DNA of 6,299 bases, taken from positions 1 to 6,299 of the forward strand of contig JAGVUK010000013.1 of assembly GCA_019136335.1 (NCBI GenBank), given 5' to 3'. How positions within the stretch are numbered: the stretch's first letter is position 1; each line of letters begins with the position of its first letter. Positions 1 through 4,352 of the stretch are shown one piece after another. The notes beneath the pieces are model-generated. The model had not been told where the DNA came from. It made no database searches and saw only the letters and a program-made list of their open reading frames with translations. A program made the translations under genes and the position numbers. Source of the DNA: Methanomicrobiales archaeon. Its GTDB lineage: Archaea; Halobacteriota; Methanomicrobia; Methanomicrobiales; Methanoculleaceae.

Positions 1-134
1 CCCGCGCACGGCTAATTTTTACGTCAGAGGGGGCGAACATGACACTTGCAGGCGTGGATCACAGCGCTGCTCGAGCCAGCGGGTATGTTTGGGGGGTGAT
101 TGCCGCAAAGCCCCTCCCTCACGGACGGTGTAGT

Positions 135-494
135 TCACAGCACACAGTCGTGGCAGTCCTGGGCCCCGCACGCAAGGTTATCGATCTTCCACCGGAGCGC
201 CCACCGCTTGATAACTTTGATCACCTCGACCATCGCAAGCCCGCTCCCGGTGAGTGTGTACTCGCTCCGGACGGGGACGGTTCCGGCCTCCACCCTCTTC
301 TCGACGAGGCCTTCTTCCTCCAGTTCCTTCAGCCGGGCCGAGAGGACCTTTGCCGTGATCCCCGGGAGCCGCTCCTTCACTTCAGTGAACCGCCGGGTGT
401 AGCCTTCCCCTTTGTAGAGTTCAAGGATGATCAGGAGCATCCACTTTTTTCCCAGGTACTTGACGGTCTGATTGACCGTACACTCGTCCTGCAT
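135..494 (-). CDS. HxlR-family winged helix-turn-helix transcriptional regulator with a C-terminal cysteine cluster
   Basis: A 119-aa protein of the usual HxlR length. Seen: an N-terminal Cys (C5) just before a helix ending in GKKWML, the typical HxlR opening; a helix-turn-helix at about residues 36-62 (FTEVKERLPGITAKVLSARL) and a wing at about 64-82 (RVEAGTVPVRSEYTLT). Family knowledge: HxlR proteins are dimeric DNA-binding regulators, and in YodB/HypR-type members the N-terminal Cys is a redox or electrophile sensor. Odd: the C-terminus carries three more cysteines, C109, C114 and C117 (CGAQDCHDC), which could join C5 in a disulfide switch or ligate a metal or Fe-S cluster; that is inference. 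The gene is divergent from hcp, 86 bp away, across two tandem inverted repeats, so control of hcp and of itself is likely. The ATG at 494 is the only plausible start. A GGAGGAGG (minus-strand sense, 511-518) lies 16 bases upstream, too far for an ordinary ribosome binding site, so the message may be nearly leaderless. Confidence 0.92.
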   Translation of the reverse strand: MQDECTVNQTVKYLGKKWMLLIILELYKGEGYTRRFTEVKERLPGITAKVLSARLKELEEEGLVEKRVEAGTVPVRSEYTLTGSGLAMVEVIKVIKRWALRWKIDNLACGAQDCHDCVL

Positions 495-530
495 GGTATA
501 GTTAGAGAAACCTCCTCCTACTTATACTCT

Positions 531-565
531 GGTATCTAATGGATACCTTGTATCAAAAAGATACC
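531..565. promoter_or_regulatory. Twin operator-like inverted repeats, GTATC-N5-GATAC, 18 bp apart
   Basis: The first copy is GGTATC (531-536), spacer TAATG, GATACC (542-547). The second is GTATC (550-554), spacer AAAAA, GATAC (560-564). The centres (539 and 557) are exactly 18 bp apart, which differs from two integral helical turns (about 21 bp). Both sit between the TATA-like box and the hcp ribosome binding site, where a bound repressor would block initiation. The dimeric HxlR regulator encoded alongside is the obvious candidate ligand; that assignment is inference. Confidence 0.65.
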
Positions 566-567
566 TT

Positions 568-574
568 GGAGTGA
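568..574 (+). promoter_or_regulatory. Ribosome binding site of hcp
   Basis: GGAGTGA lies six bases before the ATG at 581 and matches the archaeal anti-Shine-Dalgarno. It fixes the start and excludes the out-of-frame ATG at 577. Confidence 0.75.
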
Positions 575-580
575 GCATGA

Positions 581-2197
581 ATGTTCTGCAACCAGTGTGA
601 AGAGACGGCAAAGGGCTTTGGCTGCACCGTACGCGGCGTCTGTGGCAAGGAGGCGGAGGCCGCCGGGCTCCAGGACGTCCTGATCTACCTCCTCAAAGGG
701 CTCTCGGTCCGGAACCTTGCGGCGACGAAGAAGGGCGGCGGGGACCCCCGGGCAGGGGGGTTCGTCGCGGGGTGCCTCTTTGCCACCCTGACCAACGTGA
801 ACTTCGACCCTGCGCGTTTTGAGGCCGCGATCCAGGAGGCGGCCCGTATCCGTGACGCCCTCCCGCCGGCCGGGGACGAGGAGCCCGCGGCCTGCACCTG
901 GGTCCCGGCGAGCCAGGAGGCGATCGCGGCAAAGGCGCAGGAGATCGTCGCCGCCCGGGAGACCGTGGACCCGGACCTGCAGTCGCTCCGCGACCTCCTC
1001 GTCTACGGGCTCAAAGGGATCGGCGCCTACTCGCACCATGCCGAAGTCCTCGGCTACGAGGATGAGGAGGTCGCGGCCTTTCTGCAGGAGGGGCTCGCTG
1101 CCACGCTGCAACCCCTCACCGTGGACGAGATGGTCGGCTACGTGCTCGCGTGCGGTGAAGTTGGCGTGAAGACCCTCGCCCTCCTTGATGTCGCGAACAC
1201 CGCTACCTACGGGACGCCTGAGATCACGACGGTCGGCACCGCGGCAGGCACGCGCCCGGGCATCCTCGTCACCGGCCACGACCTCAAGGACCTCGCCGAC
1301 CTCCTCGAACAGACACGAGGGACAGGGGTGGATGTCTACACCCACGGCGAGATGCTCCCGGCGCACGCTTACCCCGGCCTTCGGAAGTACGAGCACCTCG
1401 CCGGGAACTACGGCGGGTCCTGGCCCTTCCAGCGGGAGGAGTTCGAGCGGTTCAACGGCCCGGTCCTCGTCACCACGAACTGCCTTGTCCCCCCGAAGGA
1501 CTCCTACCGCGACCGGGTCTACACCACCGGGCTCGTCGGGTTTGCGGGGCTCAAGCACATCGGCGCCTCCCCGGACGGGAAGAAGGACTTCTCGGCCCTG
1601 GTCGAGCACGCGAAACGGTGCAAGGCCCCGGAGGACATCTCCCGCGGCGACTTAATCACCGGGTGCGCCCACGCCCCGGTCCTTGCCATCGCTGACGCGG
1701 TCGTCGACGCGGTGAAGTCCGGCGCCATCCGGCGGTTTATCGTGATGGCGGGCTGCGACGGGCGTCGTAGCGATCGGGACTACTACACCCGGTTTGCAGA
1801 GGCCCTCCCGGCCGATACGGTCATCCTCACCGCCGGGTGCGCGAAGTACCGCTACAACAGCCTCGGTCTTGGAGATATCGGAGGCATCCCCCGCGTCCTC
1901 GACGCCGGGCAGTGCAACGACTGCTACTCCCTGGTGGTCATCGCCCAGGCCCTCGCTGAAGCGTTCGGCGTCGGGATCAATGAACTCCCGATCTCGTACA
2001 ACATTGCCTGGTACGAGCAGAAGGCGGTGCTCGTCCTCTTAAGCCTCCTCTCGCTTGGTGTCAAGGATATCACCCTCGGCCCCCGCCTCCCGGCCTTCAT
2101 CTCGCCCGGAGTCCTGAAGGTGCTCGTGGAGAACTTCGGGATCCGGGGGAACACGACGGTCGAGGAGGACCTTGGCCTGATGGTGCCGGGGAACTGA
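581..2197 (+). CDS. hcp: Hybrid cluster protein (class I Hcp; hydroxylamine reductase / NO-detoxifying enzyme)
   Basis: A 538-aa protein, near full family length (Desulfovibrio class I Hcp is about 550). Seen: an N-terminal C3-x2-C6-x8-C15-x5-C21 motif that binds the cubane cluster and marks the class I spacing. All expected ligands of the hybrid 4Fe-2S-2O cluster are present: H233 (TGHDL), E257 (HGEML), C301 (TTNCLVPP), C392 (AGCDGR, the position of the persulfide Cys), C420 (TAGCAKYRY), C445 (GQCNDC) and E479 (WYEQKA). Family knowledge: Hcp proteins are cytoplasmic and reduce hydroxylamine in vitro; in enterobacteria they act as an NO reductase or S-nitrosylase during nitrosative stress, with the reductase Hcr. 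No hcr gene lies nearby, so electrons probably come from a general ferredoxin-type donor (inference). The gene is single, divergent from an HxlR regulator, preceded by GGAGTGA and followed by an oligo-T run. No frame damage was seen. CO dehydrogenase, a fold relative, is excluded by length and by the Cys pattern. Confidence 0.97.
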   Translation: MFCNQCEETAKGFGCTVRGVCGKEAEAAGLQDVLIYLLKGLSVRNLAATKKGGGDPRAGGFVAGCLFATLTNVNFDPARFEAAIQEAARIRDALPPAGDEEPAACTWVPASQEAIAAKAQEIVAARETVDPDLQSLRDLLVYGLKGIGAYSHHAEVLGYEDEEVAAFLQEGLAATLQPLTVDEMVGYVLACGEVGVKTLALLDVANTATYGTPEITTVGTAAGTRPGILVTGHDLKDLADLLEQTRGTGVDVYTHGEMLPAHAYPGLRKYEHLAGNYGGSWPFQREEFERFNGPVLVTTNCLVPPKDSYRDRVYTTGLVGFAGLKHIGASPDGKKDFSALVEHAKRCKAPEDISRGDLITGCAHAPVLAIADAVVDAVKSGAIRRFIVMAGCDGRRSDRDYYTRFAEALPADTVILTAGCAKYRYNSLGLGDIGGIPRVLDAGQCNDCYSLVVIAQALAEAFGVGINELPISYNIAWYEQKAVLVLLSLLSLGVKDITLGPRLPAFISPGVLKVLVENFGIRGNTTVEEDLGLMVPGN

Positions 2198-2200
2198 ACA

Positions 2201-2208
2201 TCTTTTTT
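2201..2208 (+). terminator. Oligo-T terminator of hcp
   Basis: A run of six T (2203-2208) lies five bases after the hcp stop codon. Archaeal RNA polymerase can terminate on T-runs without a hairpin. A small stem, GGGTT (2219-2223) with AACCC (2229-2233), follows and could help define the 3' end. Confidence 0.55.
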
Positions 2209-2250
2209 CCGAAGAGTTGGGTTTCGTGAACCCGGGTGTGGGTTTTCAGT

Positions 2251-2280
2251 CAACTCCCCCGCCCTGAAGGGCTGAGTTTG
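2251..2280. repeat. Imperfect hairpin resembling an IS200/IS605-type end
   Basis: CAACTC (2251-2256) and GAGTTTG (2274-2280) form an outer stem with one bulged base. GCCCT (2261-2265) and AGGGC (2268-2272) form an inner stem with a very short loop, and CCCC is left unpaired on the 5' side. This imperfect palindrome with a GCCCTGAAGGGC core resembles the subterminal hairpins of IS200/IS605/TnpB elements. No transposase or tnpB frame is present, so this is at most a remnant or a non-autonomous end. Confidence 0.35.
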
Positions 2281-2340
2281 AGACGCTATTCTAGTGCATC
2301 GACTCCAAAATAACAGACCATATCTAGCCTTCGTCTTATC

Positions 2341-2610
2341 CCCCATGGAGCGCTCCCCTCCGTCCCCCACCCCGCCCGCGCTTCGCGCTCCTCCCCCGCC
2401 CCTACCGGGGGCGGGGGCAGTCATGGCGATATCCGGTGGAAAGCCGCGCCAGGGGGTGGTGCTGACGCCGGTTTCCCGAAAGACCGGGAAGAATCGGCCA
2501 GCAAGAACCAGCTAGAAACTGGTTCTTCCCCGGGATCTCCCCGTGCAGTGGACCGTGGTGGATATCGCCATGGGGGTGGGGCTGACGGGGAGGGGGCTCG
2601 CCCCCTCCCC
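2341..2610. repeat. Composite GC-rich palindromic element (nested hairpins and inverted repeats)
   Basis: The block is roughly symmetric about position 2500. The left arm has a perfect 10-bp stem (2393-2402 with 2408-2417) and the right arm another (2587-2596 with 2601-2610, loop CTCG). Inside them is a perfect 13-bp inverted pair, CATGGCGATATCC (2422-2434) and its complement (2560-2572). The centre carries three consecutive stems: 2446-2451/2457-2462 (one G-U pair), 2473-2478/2485-2490 and 2503-2511/2519-2527. A near-perfect direct repeat of about 21 bases (2447-2467 and 2566-2587, one substitution and one inserted T) overlaps the inverted pair. This could be a MITE-like or REP-like element or a structured RNA locus; no transposase or clear target duplication was found. 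Confidence 0.55.
2503..2527. repeat. Perfect 9-bp stem-loop at the centre of the palindromic block
   Basis: AAGAACCAG (2503-2511) and CTGGTTCTT (2519-2527) pair perfectly around the 7-base loop CTAGAAA. It is less GC-rich than the flanking arms. No T-run follows, so it is not an obvious intrinsic terminator. Confidence 0.7.
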
Positions 2611-2713
2611 TGTCTCTGCCTCGTGTCTTCAGCGTCCAGACTCAATTCCTACAGATTGCCATACGCCTGTAACCCCCTCCCCGCAGGCGGGTACCCGTAC
2701 GTTCCTCCTCAAA

Positions 2714-2742
2714 GTCCCCGCCCTCGGAAGGGGGCAGTGGGG
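2714..2742. repeat. Second IS605-like imperfect hairpin
   Basis: The outer stem is CCCC (2716-2719) with GGGG (2739-2742) and the inner stem is GCCC (2720-2723) with GGGC (2732-2735), with AGT bulged on the 3' side. It shares the CCCCGCCCT core and the bulged two-part layout of the hairpin at 2251-2280. Together the two could mark the ends of a degenerate or non-autonomous element of about 490 bp. Confidence 0.35.
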
Positions 2743-2761
2743 ATACCGGGATGCAAACCCC

Positions 2762-2801
2762 GGAGAGTGTAAAAAGATCGATACTCTCCTCCGTTGAGAG
2801 T
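2762..2801 (+). repeat. Mutually exclusive stem-loops
   Basis: GGAGAGT (2762-2768) can pair with ACTCTCC (2783-2789), or ACTCTC (2783-2788) can pair with GAGAGT (2796-2801), but not both at once. A further stem, GAGAATC (2812-2818) with GGTTCTC (2833-2839, one G-U pair), follows. The layout resembles an attenuator, but the likely promoter of the next gene lies downstream at about 2970, so a regulatory role needs a longer transcript than the sequence suggests. Confidence 0.35.
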
Positions 2802-2967
2802 GCCGGTAATTGAGAATCGTTGCACTAGGGATGGTTCTCGTCTGGGTGGTTGAACTCGAAGGTGCCGCAGGGGTGTTTCTTGCCGGAGGTTCACACTTCG
2901 TCACCGGGTGCACAGGGCCCAAGAAGCGGAGAGATTGAACGCTCCGGCATCCGAGCGGGGCACGTGC

Positions 2968-3004
2968 AATTAATATAGTGCCCGGTATGACCCTACCAGA
3001 GGAG
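2968..3004 (+). promoter_or_regulatory. TATA box and ribosome binding site of the nucleotidyltransferase gene
   Basis: The AT-rich AATTAATATAG (2968-2978) stands out in a GC-rich background and would place transcription start near 2998-3000. GGAG (3001-3004), followed by AAGGA, precedes the ATG at 3010. The leader would be only about ten bases. Confidence 0.6.
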
Positions 3005-3009
3005 AAGGA

Positions 3010-3612
3010 ATGCAGATCACGAGTGCTCCTGACGGGACCATCCTCATCGACGGCAAGGTTGTGACCGGGCTCGATCGCTTTGTGGCTTCGGTGACGGAGA
3101 TTATCGAGCAGTATGCCAGATACGTGATCGTCAGTGGGTATGTCGCAATCCTTTTTGGCAGGGCCAGGGGCACGGAAGACATCGATCTCTTCATCGACTA
3201 TATGGACCGCGATACGTTTCGATCGTTTGCCGAAGAACTCCTGGCACGAGGGTTCTACTTCCTGAACTCGGATGACGTCGGCGAGATCTATTCGATGCTC
3301 CGTGACGGGTTGGCCGTGCGGATTGCAGAGGAGGAGAGGATCATCCCGAACGTCGAGATGAAGTTCAAGAAGGACGACTTCGACCGTTACGCGATGACCA
3401 TGGCGAGAGCGGTGATGTTCGACGATATCCGGCTTTTCATATCGCCCATCGAGCTGCAGATCCCCTACAAACTCTATCTTGGGAGCGACAAGGATATCGA
3501 GGATGCCGTCTACCTTTGGGTGTTGTTCTGCGAGATGCTGGACGGGGATCTTGTGCGATCGTTCATGGAGCGCCTGCATGTCCGGGGGGAACCGTATGGA
3601 ATTGGGGTTTGA
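3010..3612 (+). CDS. MNT/AbiEii-like nucleotidyltransferase-fold protein
   Basis: A 200-aa protein. Seen: the nucleotidyltransferase signature at residues 40-62, IVSGYVAILFGRARGTEDID, with S42-G43 in the GS/GG nucleotide-binding turn and the metal-binding pair D57 and D59; E116 (NVEMKF) is a candidate third acidic residue. A C-terminal K154...GSDKDIEDA segment (154-166) matches the Lys and KD-x-D motif seen in AbiEii/DUF6036-type proteins. Family knowledge: such proteins transfer nucleotides to protein or tRNA targets and often belong to toxin-antitoxin or abortive-infection pairs, either as the toxin (AbiEii) or as the antitoxin (MNT with HEPN). The target here is unknown. The gene has its own TATA box and ribosome binding site, and its last 17 bases overlap a second small gene, which suggests a coupled two-gene unit. 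Its base composition is lower in GC than hcp, consistent with acquisition. The fold is secure; the toxin or antitoxin role is not. Confidence 0.82.
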   Translation: MQITSAPDGTILIDGKVVTGLDRFVASVTEIIEQYARYVIVSGYVAILFGRARGTEDIDLFIDYMDRDTFRSFAEELLARGFYFLNSDDVGEIYSMLRDGLAVRIAEEERIIPNVEMKFKKDDFDRYAMTMARAVMFDDIRLFISPIELQIPYKLYLGSDKDIEDAVYLWVLFCEMLDGDLVRSFMERLHVRGEPYGIGV

Positions 3613-3838
3613 TCGGGAGAAGAACCGGCAGGAGAGGCTGGCCTTTGTCAGGGAATACGCTCAATGGGTCAGGCGGGTCCCGAACGAGGTCTGGAGCCGC
3701 GAGCAGGCCGATCTGATCGATGCGTTCCTTGCGAACGCCGGAAGTTACGCCCTCTCCCGTTCCCGGTACCTCGAGATGCACCAGGCTCTCGCGAAACGGC
3801 GGCGCCCCGGATCGGTGGATAACCACGGTTCCGCATGA
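3596..3838 (+). CDS. Small 80-aa protein of unknown function, partner of the nucleotidyltransferase
   Basis: Not recognised as a named family. The chosen ATG at 3596 is preceded by a G-rich ribosome binding site (GGGGGGAA, about 3584-3591) inside the end of the upstream gene and overlaps it by 17 bases, so translation is probably coupled. The frame stays open upstream to 3479, but those residues are Cys/Ser/Arg-rich and are the shadow of the upstream gene. The protein is charged and looks helical, with one helix around residues 7-30 (REKNRQERLAFVREYAQWV region) and one around 34-48 (EQADLIDAFLANA). Near the C-terminus is RSRYLEMH, which contains an R-x4-H spacing like that of HEPN RNases. At 80 residues the protein is shorter than usual HEPN domains, so the motif may be chance. 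It could be the cognate toxin or antitoxin, or an accessory subunit. No signal peptide or membrane segment is seen. Confidence 0.7.
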   Translation: MELGFDREKNRQERLAFVREYAQWVRRVPNEVWSREQADLIDAFLANAGSYALSRSRYLEMHQALAKRRRPGSVDNHGSA

Positions 3839-3925
3839 TCCCAGATGACTTCGCACTCGTGCTCTTTGGAGGAGGATGTACATTTTACGTGAGTGGGACG
3901 GCGTAACTCCCGGCGTTCGCCAACT

Positions 3926-3960
3926 GCTTAAAGCTATTGAGAGTTATAACCTCTTGGAGG
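3926..3960 (+). promoter_or_regulatory. Promoter and ribosome binding site of the HicB-like gene
   Basis: The TTAAA-type box in GCTTAAAGC (3926-3934) would start transcription near 3955. GGAGG (3956-3960) then lies six bases before the ATG at 3967. A second AT-rich stretch (TTATAAC, 3944-3950) is too close to the start codon to be the box unless the message lacks a leader. The ribosome binding site decides for ATG 3967 over the in-frame TTG at 3937. Confidence 0.5.
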
Positions 3961-3966
3961 ACGACA

Positions 3967-4215
3967 ATGCCGCATAAATACGCAATCGAGATCATCTACA
4001 GCGATGAGGATGAGGGGTTCATCGCCGTGGTTCCGGAACTTCCGGGGTGCTCTGCCTTCGGCGAGACCGAGGAGGAGGCGCTCCGGGAAGTGAAGGTCGC
4101 TGTCTCCCTCTGGCTTGAGGCCGCCCGTGAGGAGGGGAGAGTTATCCCGGAACCTGCCGGCAGGGAGCGGCTCCGGGATATCCTTGCGGGGAAGGGCGCC
4201 GCGTCTGGATCGTGA
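3967..4215 (+). CDS. HicB-like antitoxin, short form, without an adjacent HicA
   Basis: An 82-aa protein with the HicB N-terminal partial RNase H fold signature: YAIEIIYSDEDEGFIAVVPELPGCSAFGET at residues 5-34, then the helix EEEALREVKVAVSLWLEAA (35-53) and the closing GRVIPEP (58-64). Family knowledge: HicB antitoxins bind and neutralise HicA, a small dsRBD-like mRNA interferase, and longer forms also carry a C-terminal HTH or ribbon-helix-helix DNA-binding domain. Here that domain is absent and the protein ends in a short AGKGAASGS tail. No HicA-like frame (a 60-80-aa protein with a GSH motif) is seen on either side, so this is a solitary HicB-like protein that could act on a HicA encoded elsewhere or serve another role. 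It has its own promoter, ribosome binding site and terminator and looks monocistronic. Confidence 0.85.
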   Translation: MPHKYAIEIIYSDEDEGFIAVVPELPGCSAFGETEEEALREVKVAVSLWLEAAREEGRVIPEPAGRERLRDILAGKGAASGS

Positions 4216-4224
4216 GCGCGAATG

Positions 4225-4251
4225 GCGCTTCTCAAAGCGCACACTGTTTTT
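4225..4251 (+). terminator. Hairpin plus T-run terminator after the HicB-like gene
   Basis: GCGCTT (4225-4230) pairs perfectly with AAGCGC (4235-4240) around a CTCA tetraloop, followed six bases later by TTTTT (4247-4251). It begins ten bases after the stop codon. The rest of the gap to 4352 shows no other feature. Confidence 0.65.
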
Positions 4252-4352
4252 AAGCAACTGAGTCTCGGGCTGGCTCTTCCGTGCAGATCCCACTCACTCT
4301 GGAGTTACCCGGTCCCTTCATATTTTATCCATGGCCCTGACTGTTCTGCGGT

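Larger units (their letters stand above)
495..580. promoter_or_regulatory. Divergent HxlR/hcp control region
   Basis: This 86-bp gap separates two divergent start codons. A TATA-like core (plus strand TTATAC, 522-527) reads as TATAAG on the minus strand (526-521), so one box could serve either direction. With the usual archaeal spacing of about 25-27 bp, plus-strand transcription toward hcp would start near 550 and minus-strand transcription near 499, leaving the regulator almost leaderless. Two tandem inverted repeats (531-565) cover the predicted hcp start site. Box positions are seen; start sites are inferred from spacing only. Confidence 0.55.
2198..3009. other. Long structured intergenic region without a convincing gene
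   Basis: About 810 bases lie between hcp and the nucleotidyltransferase. No open frame here has a ribosome binding site together with a recognisable family; frames through the GC-rich part are low-complexity Pro/Gly/Arg stretches. In order it holds the hcp terminator, an IS605-like hairpin (2251-2280), a GC-rich palindromic block (about 2341-2610), a second IS605-like hairpin (2714-2742), a cluster of competing stems (2746-2839), a doubtful 35-codon frame (2831-2938) and the promoter of the next gene. No tRNA or rRNA was recognised. Confidence 0.7.

Noticed and set aside
11..20. T-run (16-20) as a terminator of a gene to the left of the window
   Set aside because: Five T is short and the upstream gene is not visible, so it cannot be supported. 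Nothing else convincing is seen in 1-134 apart from a small 5-bp stem (65-69 with 77-81).
39..539. A plus-strand 166-codon frame with a G-rich stretch before its ATG
   Set aside because: Most of it is antisense to the HxlR regulator and it shows no recognisable domain; the G-rich run at about 27-34 is probably coincidental.
536..1609. A 357-codon minus-strand open frame antisense to hcp
   Set aside because: It mirrors the strongly supported hcp gene, is rich in Gly/Arg/Asp/Val as expected from the complement of GC-rich codons, and shows no family motif. Other antisense frames over hcp, the nucleotidyltransferase (2629-3579), the cyclase (4485-5006) and the HAD gene (5051-5617) were dismissed for the same reason.
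2431..2460. Archaeal origin recognition box (ORB)-like sequence: a GGTGGAAA core followed by a G5 run, and a weaker CAGTGGA copy at about 2545-2552
   Set aside because: The match to the ORB core is partial, the region is GC-rich without an AT-rich unwinding element, and no orc1/cdc6 gene is present.
2433..2490. Cobalamin-riboswitch-like stretch (GGTGGAAAGCC) in the structured region
   Set aside because: The conserved B12-box segments and the kissing-loop layout are missing, and no cobalamin-related gene follows.
2251..2801. CRISPR array
   Set aside because: The repeats are hairpins and inverted pairs of differing sequence, not identical direct repeats separated by uniform spacers.
2709..2894. 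Minus-strand 61-codon frame in the intergenic region
   Set aside because: It runs through hairpins and repeats, has no ribosome binding site and shows no family resemblance.
3479..3595. N-terminal extension of the 80-aa protein to 119 residues
   Set aside because: The extension is a Cys/Ser/Arg-rich out-of-frame shadow of the nucleotidyltransferase, while ATG 3596 has a good ribosome binding site.
3937..3966. TTG start adding ten residues to the HicB-like protein
   Set aside because: GGAGG at 3956-3960 has ideal spacing to ATG 3967, and the HicB family begins at about that Met.
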